From an uncultured Paracoccaceae bacterium (lineage in GTDB: Bacteria > Pseudomonadota > Alphaproteobacteria > Rhodobacterales > Rhodobacteraceae): a stretch of DNA of 42,211 bases. Positions 34,240-41,953 of the stretch are shown here, piece by piece. The stretch spans positions 1-42,211 of the forward strand of contig CALMJS010000009.1 in the NCBI GenBank assembly GCA_937864535.1, written 5' to 3'. The position numbers were made by a program, and so were the translations under genes. Position 1 is the first letter of the stretch. Each line of letters opens with the position of its first letter. The notes beneath the pieces were generated by a model. It was given only the letters and a program-made list of their open reading frames with translations. It did no database searches and was not told the DNA's origin.

Positions 34240-35343
34240 ATGAAAATTGCTATGATGTTCACACAACTCGAAGTTGGCGGCGCCCAAACTCGTGTCTTTC
34301 AAACAGCTCACAAATTGCGTGAACATGGACACGACGTCGATATATTTTGCATTTATCAAGCGCGCCTTTGCTTCGAAAATGAAGTCAAAACGATCCTTGC
34401 CCCAAGCAAGAGGCCGCTCGATGCATTGAGATCGATGAAATCGCTCTTCTTTAAATTGAAGAACGGAAATTACGATGTCTTTATTTCAAACACAGCGCCC
34501 GCGAACATTATAGGGAATTTTATCGCTTTACTCGCTGGAGTTAAACTTCGCTTCGCGTGGCATACTCAGCCTCCAGAGAATGTCAATCCTCTCATCCGCA
34601 AGTTAGATTCACTTTGGACTATTTTTAGGGTCTATACCTTTTGTGTTGCGAACTCTAATTGGACATTTAGCAAATTCAACAACAGATCCAAGTCTTACAG
34701 ATCAAGACTTGTCACGATTTCAGACGGTATTGAACCCAGGATCGATGATCGTGATCAGGACGTCGTAAGAACTGAGCTTGGAATTTTCACCGATAAGAAA
34801 GTACTTCTAACCGTTGGCAGGTTGTCAAAACAGAAAGGCCAAGAAACTTTGATCTCGGCCATGAGAGACATCGATTCCGCCATTTTGTATATCGTAGGCG
34901 ATGGAGAAAATCGTAAGATGCTCCAAGACTACGCGATAGAACTAGGCGTGGCGGATAAAGTCGTTTTTGTAGGCGAAGTTCCCGGCAAAAAAGTTGCGTC
35001 GTATTTCAGAGCATCCGATATTTTTGTGTTCCCATCCCGTTGGGAAACTTTTGGCCTAGCTGTAGTCGAAGCCGCAGCTAGCGGATTGCCAATTGTCCAT
35101 AGTGATATCGATGTGTTGAAAGAAGTTACCCAATTGCCCGATGGTTCGTTTGCAGGGGAGACCTTCCCCTTGGATGATGCCAAGTCGCTTGCTCAGGTCA
35201 TCAATAGGATCATCCCAGATAAAGATGCGCTGACTAGCATGCGGCACAAGAGTCTTGCTATTGGACGACTCCATAGCCTCGACGCTCACGTCAAGAAGAT
35301 CGAAGACCTTATTGCGAAATCTGCCAAAGGTTTATCACGATGA
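34240..35343 (+). CDS. glycosyltransferase family 4 protein
   Basis: This 367-aa GT-B enzyme has the N-terminal glycine loop MKIAMMFTQLEVGGAQTRV (residues 1-19). Its C-terminal nucleotide-sugar domain starts at VLLTVGRLSKQKGQETLI and has the retaining E-x7-E motif in PSRWETFGLAVVEAAASGLP. It adds a sugar to the repeat unit; the specificity is unknown. It starts two bases after the Wzy-like gene. Base composition is strikingly AT-rich compared with the cluster flanks, suggesting recent acquisition. Its stop overlaps the next gene by four bases. Confidence 0.9.
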   Translation: MKIAMMFTQLEVGGAQTRVFQTAHKLREHGHDVDIFCIYQARLCFENEVKTILAPSKRPLDALRSMKSLFFKLKNGNYDVFISNTAPANIIGNFIALLAGVKLRFAWHTQPPENVNPLIRKLDSLWTIFRVYTFCVANSNWTFSKFNNRSKSYRSRLVTISDGIEPRIDDRDQDVVRTELGIFTDKKVLLTVGRLSKQKGQETLISAMRDIDSAILYIVGDGENRKMLQDYAIELGVADKVVFVGEVPGKKVASYFRASDIFVFPSRWETFGLAVVEAAASGLPIVHSDIDVLKEVTQLPDGSFAGETFPLDDAKSLAQVINRIIPDKDALTSMRHKSLAIGRLHSLDAHVKKIEDLIAKSAKGLSR

Positions 35344-36374
35344 TAACTCAATCAATTTTGGAATTCTGTCGCTCCTCCTCCCCCGAGGCCTATGCCTTCT
35401 GGACGCAGGGCACTGGTGATGCGGCTGCTATTGCGTGGCAGGATCATGCGGACATGATTTACACTTTCCGGTTTCTGGACCGGATGCAGGACCTGTCACA
35501 CACCGCGGCGCGTGCCTATCTGGACTTGATCGCGAAATCGGCCCTTTATGGCCGCTCGCTCGGCGATCAGCCGGCGGACAAGGCTCCGAATGCCCATTTG
35601 ACCGCCTATATCCTGTCGTCAGCATGGTTGGTGGAACAGTTTACCCCTGCCCGCCTCCCTCAGTCCGCTTTCGTTGGCTGGGACATCAGCAAAATCGTGA
35701 ACCCGGATACGCTGGCCCCCCTCTACCCCAAGGCTTGGGCCCACCATATCTGGCGTGTCAGCCACTGGATTGGCGGCGGCCCGTCGATCCTGTTCAACCT
35801 CGCCCGTTGGGGCCGGATTGACGGGCTCGACCTCGCCAAGGTGCAAAAAGTGCTCGACGCCACCGAACGGGACCTGATGGATTCAAAAACCGATCTGTTG
35901 CGGCCGTATAAATCCCGCATCCTGCAGTGGGGTTTTCGCAAGCTGTACCGCATGAACCATGACCCCGATATCGCCGATATTGGCGGGGTGGTGCATATCC
36001 TGTGGATTCACCACGCCCTTGGTCGGCCCTATCGCAATCGCGTCCCGCTGCTCGAACAGTCGAAAAAGCATATGAACGACAATGCCCCCTTCATGGAGGA
36101 TGTCCCCTACTGTCTCGACTTTGACATCGTGCAACTGGTCCGGACCGCTGCCACGCCCTCGGACCTCGATCCGGCGACCAAAGCACGGGCGGAAAAGATG
36201 GTTCAGGATACCGCCGATTACCTCGCCCGCATCCCCGAGCAAGGCTACACCCTGCACAAGGTCCCCGGTGCACTGGCCACAATGCACGAGGCCGCACTGC
36301 TGGCCGGGGCGACAGAGGTCGCGGGGATTGGCGTTGCGCCGATCGATATCATCAAAGAGGCGGGCTGGCTCTGA
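35340..36374 (+). CDS. unrecognised 344-aa protein ending the polysaccharide operon
   Basis: No family was recognised. It is predicted soluble, without signal peptide or clear membrane segments, and rich in Trp, His and Asp with aromatic motifs (YAFWTQGTGDAA near residues 18-29, HHIWRVSHWIGGGPS near 135-149, HILWIHHALGRPY near 217-229). The pattern of repeated long helices could suit an alpha/alpha-barrel such as in glycan-active enzymes, but this is speculation. GC returns to the genomic norm, unlike the preceding glycosyltransferase. The ATGA overlap with the glycosyltransferase stop shows co-translation, so a role in polysaccharide modification or assembly is plausible. Confidence 0.8.
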   Translation: MITQSILEFCRSSSPEAYAFWTQGTGDAAAIAWQDHADMIYTFRFLDRMQDLSHTAARAYLDLIAKSALYGRSLGDQPADKAPNAHLTAYILSSAWLVEQFTPARLPQSAFVGWDISKIVNPDTLAPLYPKAWAHHIWRVSHWIGGGPSILFNLARWGRIDGLDLAKVQKVLDATERDLMDSKTDLLRPYKSRILQWGFRKLYRMNHDPDIADIGGVVHILWIHHALGRPYRNRVPLLEQSKKHMNDNAPFMEDVPYCLDFDIVQLVRTAATPSDLDPATKARAEKMVQDTADYLARIPEQGYTLHKVPGALATMHEAALLAGATEVAGIGVAPIDIIKEAGWL

Positions 36375-36683
36375 CGCCCTAGCCGCATCACCAAGGGGTC
36401 TGGGGCAGCGAATCGTGCTGTTCCGGACCTCGGCGACCTATCACGGCTGCGCCGCCGCGACACATCCCGCCGTTCATGCCCGCTCTCGCCGCAATCGGAG
36501 CGCGCCAAAACCCCACTCACATTTTGCATCCGCTTGTCTGCGCTGCGCCAAAGGCATCGGCACTGCGGCAAATTGGTCGTCTCCTGCTGTCGCACCTATA
36601 CATTATATATTCAATATGTTTGATGCATCTTAGCTCGAACTGCCAGTGTCGGCCGGCGCGCCGCTCTGAAAAAGGAGTTTTCA
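36375..36683. other. intergenic region upstream of the cytochrome bd operon
   Basis: About 310 bases. Short AT-rich stretches lie at 36595-36625. An AAGGAG ribosome binding site lies at 36670-36675 before the oxidase start. I looked for an FNR/Anr box (TTGAT-N4-ATCAA), expected for a bd oxidase, and found no good match. No gene is present. Confidence 0.5.
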
Positions 36684-38093
36684 ATGTTTGAAAACCTGAC
36701 TGCCGAAACGCTCGCACGCATGCAATTTGCGTTCACTGTCTCCTTCCATATTATCTTTCCCGCCTTTTCGATTGGCTTGGCCAGTTTTCTGGCCGTGCTG
36801 AACGGCCTGTGGCTGATGACGCGGAACAAAACCTATCTGACCCTGTTCACCTACTGGAAGAAGATCTTTGCCGTCGCCTTTGGCATGGGTGTCGTGTCGG
36901 GGATCGTGATGTCCTACCAATTCGGTACGAACTGGTCGGTTTTTTCGGACAAGGCGGGCCCAGTCGTCGGCCCGATGATGGCCTACGAGGTCATGTCGGC
37001 CTTCTTCCTCGAAGCGGGTTTTCTGGGCATTATGTTGTTTGGCCGCGACCGCGTTGGCGACCGGCTGCATATGTTCGCCACCCTGATGGTTGCTGTCGGT
37101 ACGCTGACCTCGGCGACGTGGATTTTGTCGGTGAACAGCTGGATGCAGACGCCGGCGGGCTATGGCGTGAACGATGTGGGGCAGTTCATTCCGCTTGACT
37201 GGTGGGAAATCGTCTTCAACCCCTCCTTCCCCTATCGGCTCGTGCATATGGTGCTGGCGGCCTATCTGACGACCTCTCTGGTCGTGGGGGCAGTCGGCGG
37301 GCTCCACTTGCTGCGGGACCGGACCAATGCCGAGGCGCGGCGGATGTTCTCGATGGCCATGTGGATGGCCGCAATCGTAACCCCCATCCAGATTTTCGCC
37401 GGTGACGCGCATGGTCTGAACACGCTCGAACACCAGCCCGCCAAGATCATGGCGATGGAGGGGCACTATGACAGCCACCCGGAGGGTGCGCCGCTGATCC
37501 TGTTCGGCATTCCCAATTCCAAAGAGCGGACCATCGACTACGCGATCGAAATCCCCAAGGTCAGCTCGCTGATCCTGCATCACGACCTCAATGCCCCGAT
37601 GGCAGGTCTGGACACGATCCCGGACGATGAGGAACCGCCTGTCGCCATCCTGTTCTGGAGTTTCCGGATCATGGTCGGCCTCGGGTTCGCCATGCTGGGA
37701 CTGGGTGTCTGGAGCCTCTTCGCCCGCTGGCGCGGCACGCTCTATGACTGCAAATGGCTGCATCGCACGGCGCTGCTGATGGGACCGACGGGTTTTGTCG
37801 CTGTGCTGGCAGGCTGGATCACGACCGAAGTCGGCCGCCAGCCCTATACGGTCTACGGGCTGCTACGCACTTCGGACAGTCTGGCCCCGGTCGATGCGCC
37901 TGCGGTTGCGACCTCGCTTCTGGCCTTTATCGTTGTGTATTTCTTCGTCTTTGGCGCGGGCACGTTCTACATCCTGCGCATGATGAACAAGCCCGCCTCG
38001 ACCGCCAAGCTGGGCCTGACCGATGGCCCGATCCGTGCGGTCGTTGGTGCCGCCCTCTCTCTGCAAGAAACGCCCTCGGGCGCGGATAAATAA
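36684..38093 (+). CDS. cioA: cytochrome bd-type (cyanide-insensitive) ubiquinol oxidase subunit I
   Basis: This 469-aa heme-bearing subunit of a quinol oxidase reduces oxygen to water without pumping protons. It has about nine transmembrane helices. Candidate heme ligands are H22 (SFHIIFP), H188 (YRLVHMV) and M330 (SFRIMVG). Conserved acids E102 and E110 sit in YEVMSAFFLEAGF. The Q-loop is short, and the GRQPYTVYGLLRT signature near residues 389-401 is that of the CIO subgroup rather than GRQPW of E. coli CydA. Start at ATG 36684 behind AAGGAG. It is followed by subunit II (11-base gap) and a small third protein. Expression at low oxygen or under respiratory inhibition is known for the family. 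Confidence 0.95.
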   Translation: MFENLTAETLARMQFAFTVSFHIIFPAFSIGLASFLAVLNGLWLMTRNKTYLTLFTYWKKIFAVAFGMGVVSGIVMSYQFGTNWSVFSDKAGPVVGPMMAYEVMSAFFLEAGFLGIMLFGRDRVGDRLHMFATLMVAVGTLTSATWILSVNSWMQTPAGYGVNDVGQFIPLDWWEIVFNPSFPYRLVHMVLAAYLTTSLVVGAVGGLHLLRDRTNAEARRMFSMAMWMAAIVTPIQIFAGDAHGLNTLEHQPAKIMAMEGHYDSHPEGAPLILFGIPNSKERTIDYAIEIPKVSSLILHHDLNAPMAGLDTIPDDEEPPVAILFWSFRIMVGLGFAMLGLGVWSLFARWRGTLYDCKWLHRTALLMGPTGFVAVLAGWITTEVGRQPYTVYGLLRTSDSLAPVDAPAVATSLLAFIVVYFFVFGAGTFYILRMMNKPASTAKLGLTDGPIRAVVGAALSLQETPSGADK

Positions 38094-38104
38094 GGACACA
38101 CCCG

Positions 38105-39109
38105 ATGTATTCTGATCTCGCATTCATCTGGGCCGGTTTGATTGCCTTTGCCGTGCTCACCTATGTTGTGCTCGACGGGTTCGACCTCGGGCTCGGCATT
38201 CTGTTCCCCTTTGCGAAATCCGACCATGACCGCGACCTGATGATGAACTCTGTCGCGCCGGTCTGGGATGGCAACGAAACATGGCTGGTGCTGGGGGGCG
38301 GCGGGCTGTTTGCCGTGTTCCCGCTGGCCTATGCGATTGTACTACCCGCGCTCTATATCCCGATCATCATCATGCTGCTGGCACTGGTGTTTCGGGGGGT
38401 GTCCTTTGAATATCGCTGGCGGACCAAACGATGGAAGGCCGTGTGGGATTTTGCGTTCTTTGGCGGATCGCTGGTCGCGGCCTTTAGCCAAGGCATCGCT
38501 CTGGGCGCCCTCGTCCAAGGCATTGAAGTCGTCGACCGCGCCTATGCGGGCGGCTGGTTCGACTGGCTGACCCCGTTTTCGGTCCTGACCGGCGTCGCGG
38601 TTGTCGTGGGCTATGCCCTGCTGGGCGCAACCTGGCTGGTGCTCAAGACCGAAGGCTCGCTGGAAATCCAGATGCGCCGGTATGCCTATGTGCTCGGCGT
38701 CGCGACCTTGTCGCTGATCGGGATCGTCAGCGTGTTCACCCCGTTCCAGGACCCTGTCTACTTTGAACGGTGGTTCAACCTGCCGGGCAGCCTGTGGACC
38801 ATGTCTGTCCCCCTCATCATGATCGGCCTCGTCTGGACGTTCTTCCGCGGGCTGAACGATCACCGTGCGGCCTCGCCCTTCCTCAGTGTATTGGGCTGGT
38901 TCATCGTCAGCTTTGTCGGCATCGGCATCAGTTTTTATCCGATGATCGTGCCGCCCTCGCTGTCGATCTGGGAGGCCGCCGCCCCCGAGAGCAGCCTTGC
39001 CTTTGCGCTGGTCGGGGCGGTGATCCTGTTGCCGATCATCCTCGGCTATACGGCCTATTCCTACTGGGTGTTCCGCGGCAAGATGGACCCCAACGAGGGG
39101 TATCACTGA
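38105..39109 (+). CDS. cioB: cytochrome bd-type (cyanide-insensitive) ubiquinol oxidase subunit II
   Basis: This 334-aa membrane subunit carries about eight to nine transmembrane helices and is paired with CioA. The N-terminal YVVLDGFDLGLGILFPFA and the DGNETWLVLGGGGLFAVFPL signature (about residues 20-73) are diagnostic of CydB/CioB. The full length and normal C-terminus (YTAYSYWVFRGKM) indicate an intact gene. It starts 11 bases after cioA and its stop overlaps the start of the 34-aa small subunit gene (TGATG at 39107-39111), so all three are coupled. Confidence 0.95.
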   Translation: MYSDLAFIWAGLIAFAVLTYVVLDGFDLGLGILFPFAKSDHDRDLMMNSVAPVWDGNETWLVLGGGGLFAVFPLAYAIVLPALYIPIIIMLLALVFRGVSFEYRWRTKRWKAVWDFAFFGGSLVAAFSQGIALGALVQGIEVVDRAYAGGWFDWLTPFSVLTGVAVVVGYALLGATWLVLKTEGSLEIQMRRYAYVLGVATLSLIGIVSVFTPFQDPVYFERWFNLPGSLWTMSVPLIMIGLVWTFFRGLNDHRAASPFLSVLGWFIVSFVGIGISFYPMIVPPSLSIWEAAAPESSLAFALVGAVILLPIILGYTAYSYWVFRGKMDPNEGYH

Positions 39110-39213
39110 TGGCACGTTCACTGGTTTCGAAATGGCTTTGGTTTATCGGGCTCTGGCTCGCCAGCGTCGCCGTCCTGACAGTCGTCGCCTTTGCCATCCG
39201 CTTGGTGATCTGA
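39109..39213 (+). CDS. DUF2474-like small subunit of the cytochrome bd oxidase
   Basis: This 34-aa single-helix membrane protein begins MARSLVSKWLWFIGLWLASV, with a basic N-terminus, a Trp-rich helix start and one transmembrane segment (about residues 9-30). Small proteins of this type (CydX in enterics, DUF2474 with CIO-type operons) stabilise or complete the bd oxidase. Translational coupling to cioB (overlapping TGATG) supports a real gene. A terminator lies just behind it. The specific family is judged by position and sequence look. Confidence 0.85.
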   Translation: MARSLVSKWLWFIGLWLASVAVLTVVAFAIRLVI

Positions 39214-39219
39214 CATAGA

Positions 39220-39256
39220 CGGGCCGCCTGTGTTCAGCGCACAGGCGGCCCGTTTT
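39220..39256 (+). terminator. Rho-independent terminator of the oxidase operon
   Basis: A perfect 13-bp stem (CGGGCCGCCTGTG at 39220-39232 with CACAGGCGGCCCG at 39240-39252) and a 7-base loop are followed by TTTT. It overlaps the 3' end of the convergent acyltransferase gene (stop at 39234-39236). Confidence 0.85.
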
Positions 39257-40148
39257 CCTCTCGACCCAGAGGCTGGACCCGGCCCCACCGCCGCAACAGC
39301 CAATACCATTGGGCCGGATCGGCGAGGATGCGACGCGACAGGCGTTCGTTGAAGGCTGCCGTCATTGTAACCGGGTCAGAATGCGGAATTTCGCTCTCGA
39401 ACTCGACCGCAAAGGCATCGCCACCGTCCAGCCGGGTCCCGAACGCCGGAACCATCGGCAGGTCATACCTGAGAGCAAGCTGCGCCGCCGAGAGCGAGGT
39501 CATCGCCGGAATACCGAGAAACGGGATCATCTCTCCGCCCGGGTATTTTTCGTCCAGCAAGATCGCGATAATTCCGCCAGCCCGCAAGTGCTGGACCAGA
39601 GCACGGGTGCCTTGCGCTCCGGTCGGGATGATCGGTTGGCCCCCCACCTCGATCCCTGCAAGCAGTCTGCGTTGATAGTGACGGTTCTTTTGCGGCTTGT
39701 AGACCGCGCCGCACTCCAATCCCCGTGATTTCAGAACCGCGCGGATCGCCTCCCACTGGCCAAAGTGACCGGAAACGATAATCGCGCCCTTGCCCTTGGT
39801 CCGGGCCTCTTCGATTGTCTCAAGCCCCTGACCTGAAACGGTAATCCTATCGACCTGCGACTGGAAATCCGCGAGATGATAGATCTCGTAGAGCGTCCGC
39901 CCCCAATGCTGGCCCATGTCCCCGCGCAGGCTCGATCGTTCGGACGGTGACATATCCGGGTAGACCCGCAGAATTTCCCGATCAATGCGGCGTCGCGCCA
40001 ATGGAAACCACCGCACCACCAGACCAACAAATTTGCCCAGCGCCCGGGACCGGCCTTCGAACGTCTTTTGCCGCGAGATGACCAGCGCCGACCACAACGG
40101 GGCATAGCGCACATGGTGCCAAGCCGCTTTTACAAACGGGATTTGCAT
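39234..40148 (-). CDS. lysophospholipid/lipid A acyltransferase family protein (LpxL/HtrB-like)
   Basis: This 304-aa enzyme of the LpxL/LpxM/HtrB superfamily adds secondary acyl chains to lipid A or a related glycolipid at the inner membrane. The catalytic motif is SGHFGQWE (H128 and E133, the H-x4-D/E pair). A conserved block downstream is LLDEKYPGGEMIPFLG. The N-terminal region has a hydrophobic amphipathic start (WHHVRYAPLWSALVI). The length is typical. The start at ATG 40148 is clear. It converges on the oxidase operon, with its end inside the oxidase terminator. Ornithine-lipid or other acyl targets cannot be excluded. Confidence 0.88.
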   Translation of the reverse strand: MQIPFVKAAWHHVRYAPLWSALVISRQKTFEGRSRALGKFVGLVVRWFPLARRRIDREILRVYPDMSPSERSSLRGDMGQHWGRTLYEIYHLADFQSQVDRITVSGQGLETIEEARTKGKGAIIVSGHFGQWEAIRAVLKSRGLECGAVYKPQKNRHYQRRLLAGIEVGGQPIIPTGAQGTRALVQHLRAGGIIAILLDEKYPGGEMIPFLGIPAMTSLSAAQLALRYDLPMVPAFGTRLDGGDAFAVEFESEIPHSDPVTMTAAFNERLSRRILADPAQWYWLLRRWGRVQPLGREENGPPVR

Positions 40149-41157
40149 GTGTGGCGTCTGCCTTTCTTGGCCGGATCAGTGCAAAATCGGCACGTCAGTC
40201 CCTATTGGGCCGGACAGTACCGAATATGGTGCAATACCATCAAGGCGCGCCGGCTGAAACCCTTAGTGGCGCAGAACCATTTCACCAGACCATTGGCGCT
40301 GTAAAGCCAGTCAAGACAGGCGCAGCACGCGACAGACTGCGACTTGCCGTCATTCCCCTTGAAAATCTCGCGGCACGGAAGCCATACCTCAGCCTAGCAT
40401 GTCGCTAAACCGTACTTAAAGGCCCCGCATAGTAGAGCGTTTTGGGCAACTATCATTTTGAAACATACACTTACAGAACCTACCCTGCAAGTAAATGGTG
40501 CCCGGGGGCGGCGTGTGTTTTTACTTCTAAATCAATAATTTGAGGAAAAGTGGGACAGCCGCAACAAGCGATTTTCAGCTCGATTTTGCGTGAAAGTGTC
40601 CCACCGATTTTGGCCGGCAATCCACCGGATGCGGACCGGCTAAACACAATACCACTATACCGAAATTGTCGACGAGGAGACAACAAAATCACACGTCAGA
40701 CATTAACAAACGCCGCAAACTAGCACGACGTTACGGATGAGTAGCAAGCCGATTACTGCTGCGTCGTCGATCTGCGTCGGATTTGCCCACCGAATTTTCT
40801 GACAGCTGCAGCGTCGGCTTGGGTTTTGAGTATCTCACCGGTAGCCACAACCTTCGAGACATATCTGCCACTTTGCACCCAATTCAGAACGTAGTCGCTC
40901 CCGGCCCAATCCGGACCTTCTATTGATGGCCAAGCGCTGCGTCGCAGCTTCACCAGACCGGCCATTCGTGCATCGCGCAGCATTTATTGTGGGTGAAGGT
41001 CAGCGATGCGGACTAAGTGTGAATTCGCTGCAAGCACTCAGCATGTGGTGCAGTTGTAAATCTGAAAGATATGGGGGGGGGCGGAAGAGCGGCCATTCTC
41101 TGCAAAGGCGAGGCAATCTGACGGTCAAACGCAAGATCAGACGCACCGCACATCCAC
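40149..41157. other. gene-poor region with unrecognised frames and inverted repeats
   Basis: About 1 kb between the acyltransferase and the cupin gene. Several short frames exist (for example 40753-40983 on the minus strand, 76 codons) with no recognisable family. An inverted repeat GTGGGACA/TGTCCCAC lies at 40550-40604. Composition is mixed. It looks like degraded or mobile-element-derived DNA, but I cannot name any source. Confidence 0.5.
40550..40604. repeat. inverted repeat GTGGGACA / TGTCCCAC
   Basis: GTGGGACA (40550-40557) and TGTCCCAC (40597-40604) are separated by 39 bases. The flanking sequence (TTGAGGAAAA before and CGATTTTGGC after) differs. The TGTCCCAC...GTGGGACA form is the type seen at insertion sequence ends, here pointing outward, so it could be abutting remnant ends. 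Uncertain. Confidence 0.3.
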
Positions 41158-41442
41158 CTAAGCGAACTTGATTTCAGACTCGATGGGCATGACGACACTA
41201 GCAAGAGTGTCTTCTACAAGAACAAGCGAATGGGGAACACCTGCGGGTATGACAAAAACGTTAGCAGCTTCCAATTCGTGACTTTCATCGGCTATGTCCA
41301 ACCGCGCCTTGCCCGACAGGATTGTAACCACTGCCTCCATGGTACTTGAATGTTCCGGCATACAGGCACCAGCGACACCTTCCACACGAAGCGCCTTGAA
41401 GGATTTCCCAGCGGAAAATAGTGAGATTTTGGGTTGGATCAT
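41158..41442 (-). CDS. small cupin-domain protein
   Basis: This 94-aa single-domain cupin has the first motif around PEHSSTMEAVVTILSGKARL (residues 29-48), with a His and later Gly-Lys turn, and the second motif VIPAGVPHSLVL (residues 64-75), with the metal-binding His. It is likely a metal-dependent small-molecule or sensing protein; the substrate is unknown. Start at ATG 41442 behind GAGGAA. It stands alone in a gene-poor, repeat-containing stretch close to an IS element. Upstream at 41472-41494 is an imperfect operator-like inverted repeat (GACTAT/ATAGTC). Confidence 0.82.
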   Translation of the reverse strand: MIQPKISLFSAGKSFKALRVEGVAGACMPEHSSTMEAVVTILSGKARLDIADESHELEAANVFVIPAGVPHSLVLVEDTLASVVMPIESEIKFA

Positions 41443-41868
41443 GTCAAGTTCCTCAACAGCATTCTATTCCTGACTATTATTATCGTATATAGTCTGCCGT
41501 GGTCAATAGTATGAAATCCAAGGTTCTCCCTGGCGTTGATCAGGACTTAAGCTGCCACGCATCTGGCCGAACGATTGCCAGTCTGGCCAACGCTGCAAGG
41601 CGGCACCGAGCGCTTGAGTAAACGCCCGGAATGGGCCGGCCGTGACGGTCGCCACCGCGAAGTCTTCTCAGATTGACGTGGGCGATTTGGGCTCAAAGCT
41701 GACATGCGGTGCGCTGCAGCATCGTATGCTATGATGTCTTGTCAACGTCGGGTTGTCGATGTGGGTGGGTGTGGTGGATGGAGGATCCATCATGGGAACA
41801 CGAAGCTTACCCGCCATCCGCGCGCTACGTCCTGCCTGGAACAAAGGCCGTATCGTTGGCCAAAAAAA
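41443..41868. other. intergenic stretch upstream of the cupin gene
   Basis: It contains the inverted repeat GACTAT (41472-41477) and ATAGTC (41489-41494), an AT-rich segment likely to hold the cupin promoter, and then a region (41520-41860) with short frames in which I recognise nothing. The right part borders the IS1595-type element. Confidence 0.45.
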
Positions 41869-41930
41869 GGGGGCTTATATACTTAACTAGCCAAAATTCA
41901 CTTGCGTGATCTGGCTAGTTAGATTGTTAA

Positions 41931-41953
41931 TGGTGCAGAAGGAGCTTGCACCA
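41931..41953 (+). promoter_or_regulatory. hairpin presenting the transposase ribosome binding site in its loop
   Basis: TGGTGCA (41931-41937) pairs perfectly with TGCACCA (41947-41953). The last A is the first base of the transposase ATG, and the loop contains GGAG (41941-41944). The stem adjoins the start codon and could restrain translation. Confidence 0.5.

Noticed and set aside
36600-36630. Possible FNR/Anr site upstream of the bd oxidase (TCAA-N5-TTGA)
   Set aside because: The half-sites are in the wrong order and spacing for TTGAT-N4-ATCAA.
40480-40692. 70-codon minus-strand frame with a CCGC motif
   Set aside because: It spans the GTGGGACA/TGTCCCAC inverted repeat and has no recognisable domain, so is probably not a gene.
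40753-40983. 76-codon minus-strand frame with an ATG start
   Set aside because: No family resemblance and no clear ribosome binding site. It is kept only as part of the gene-poor region.
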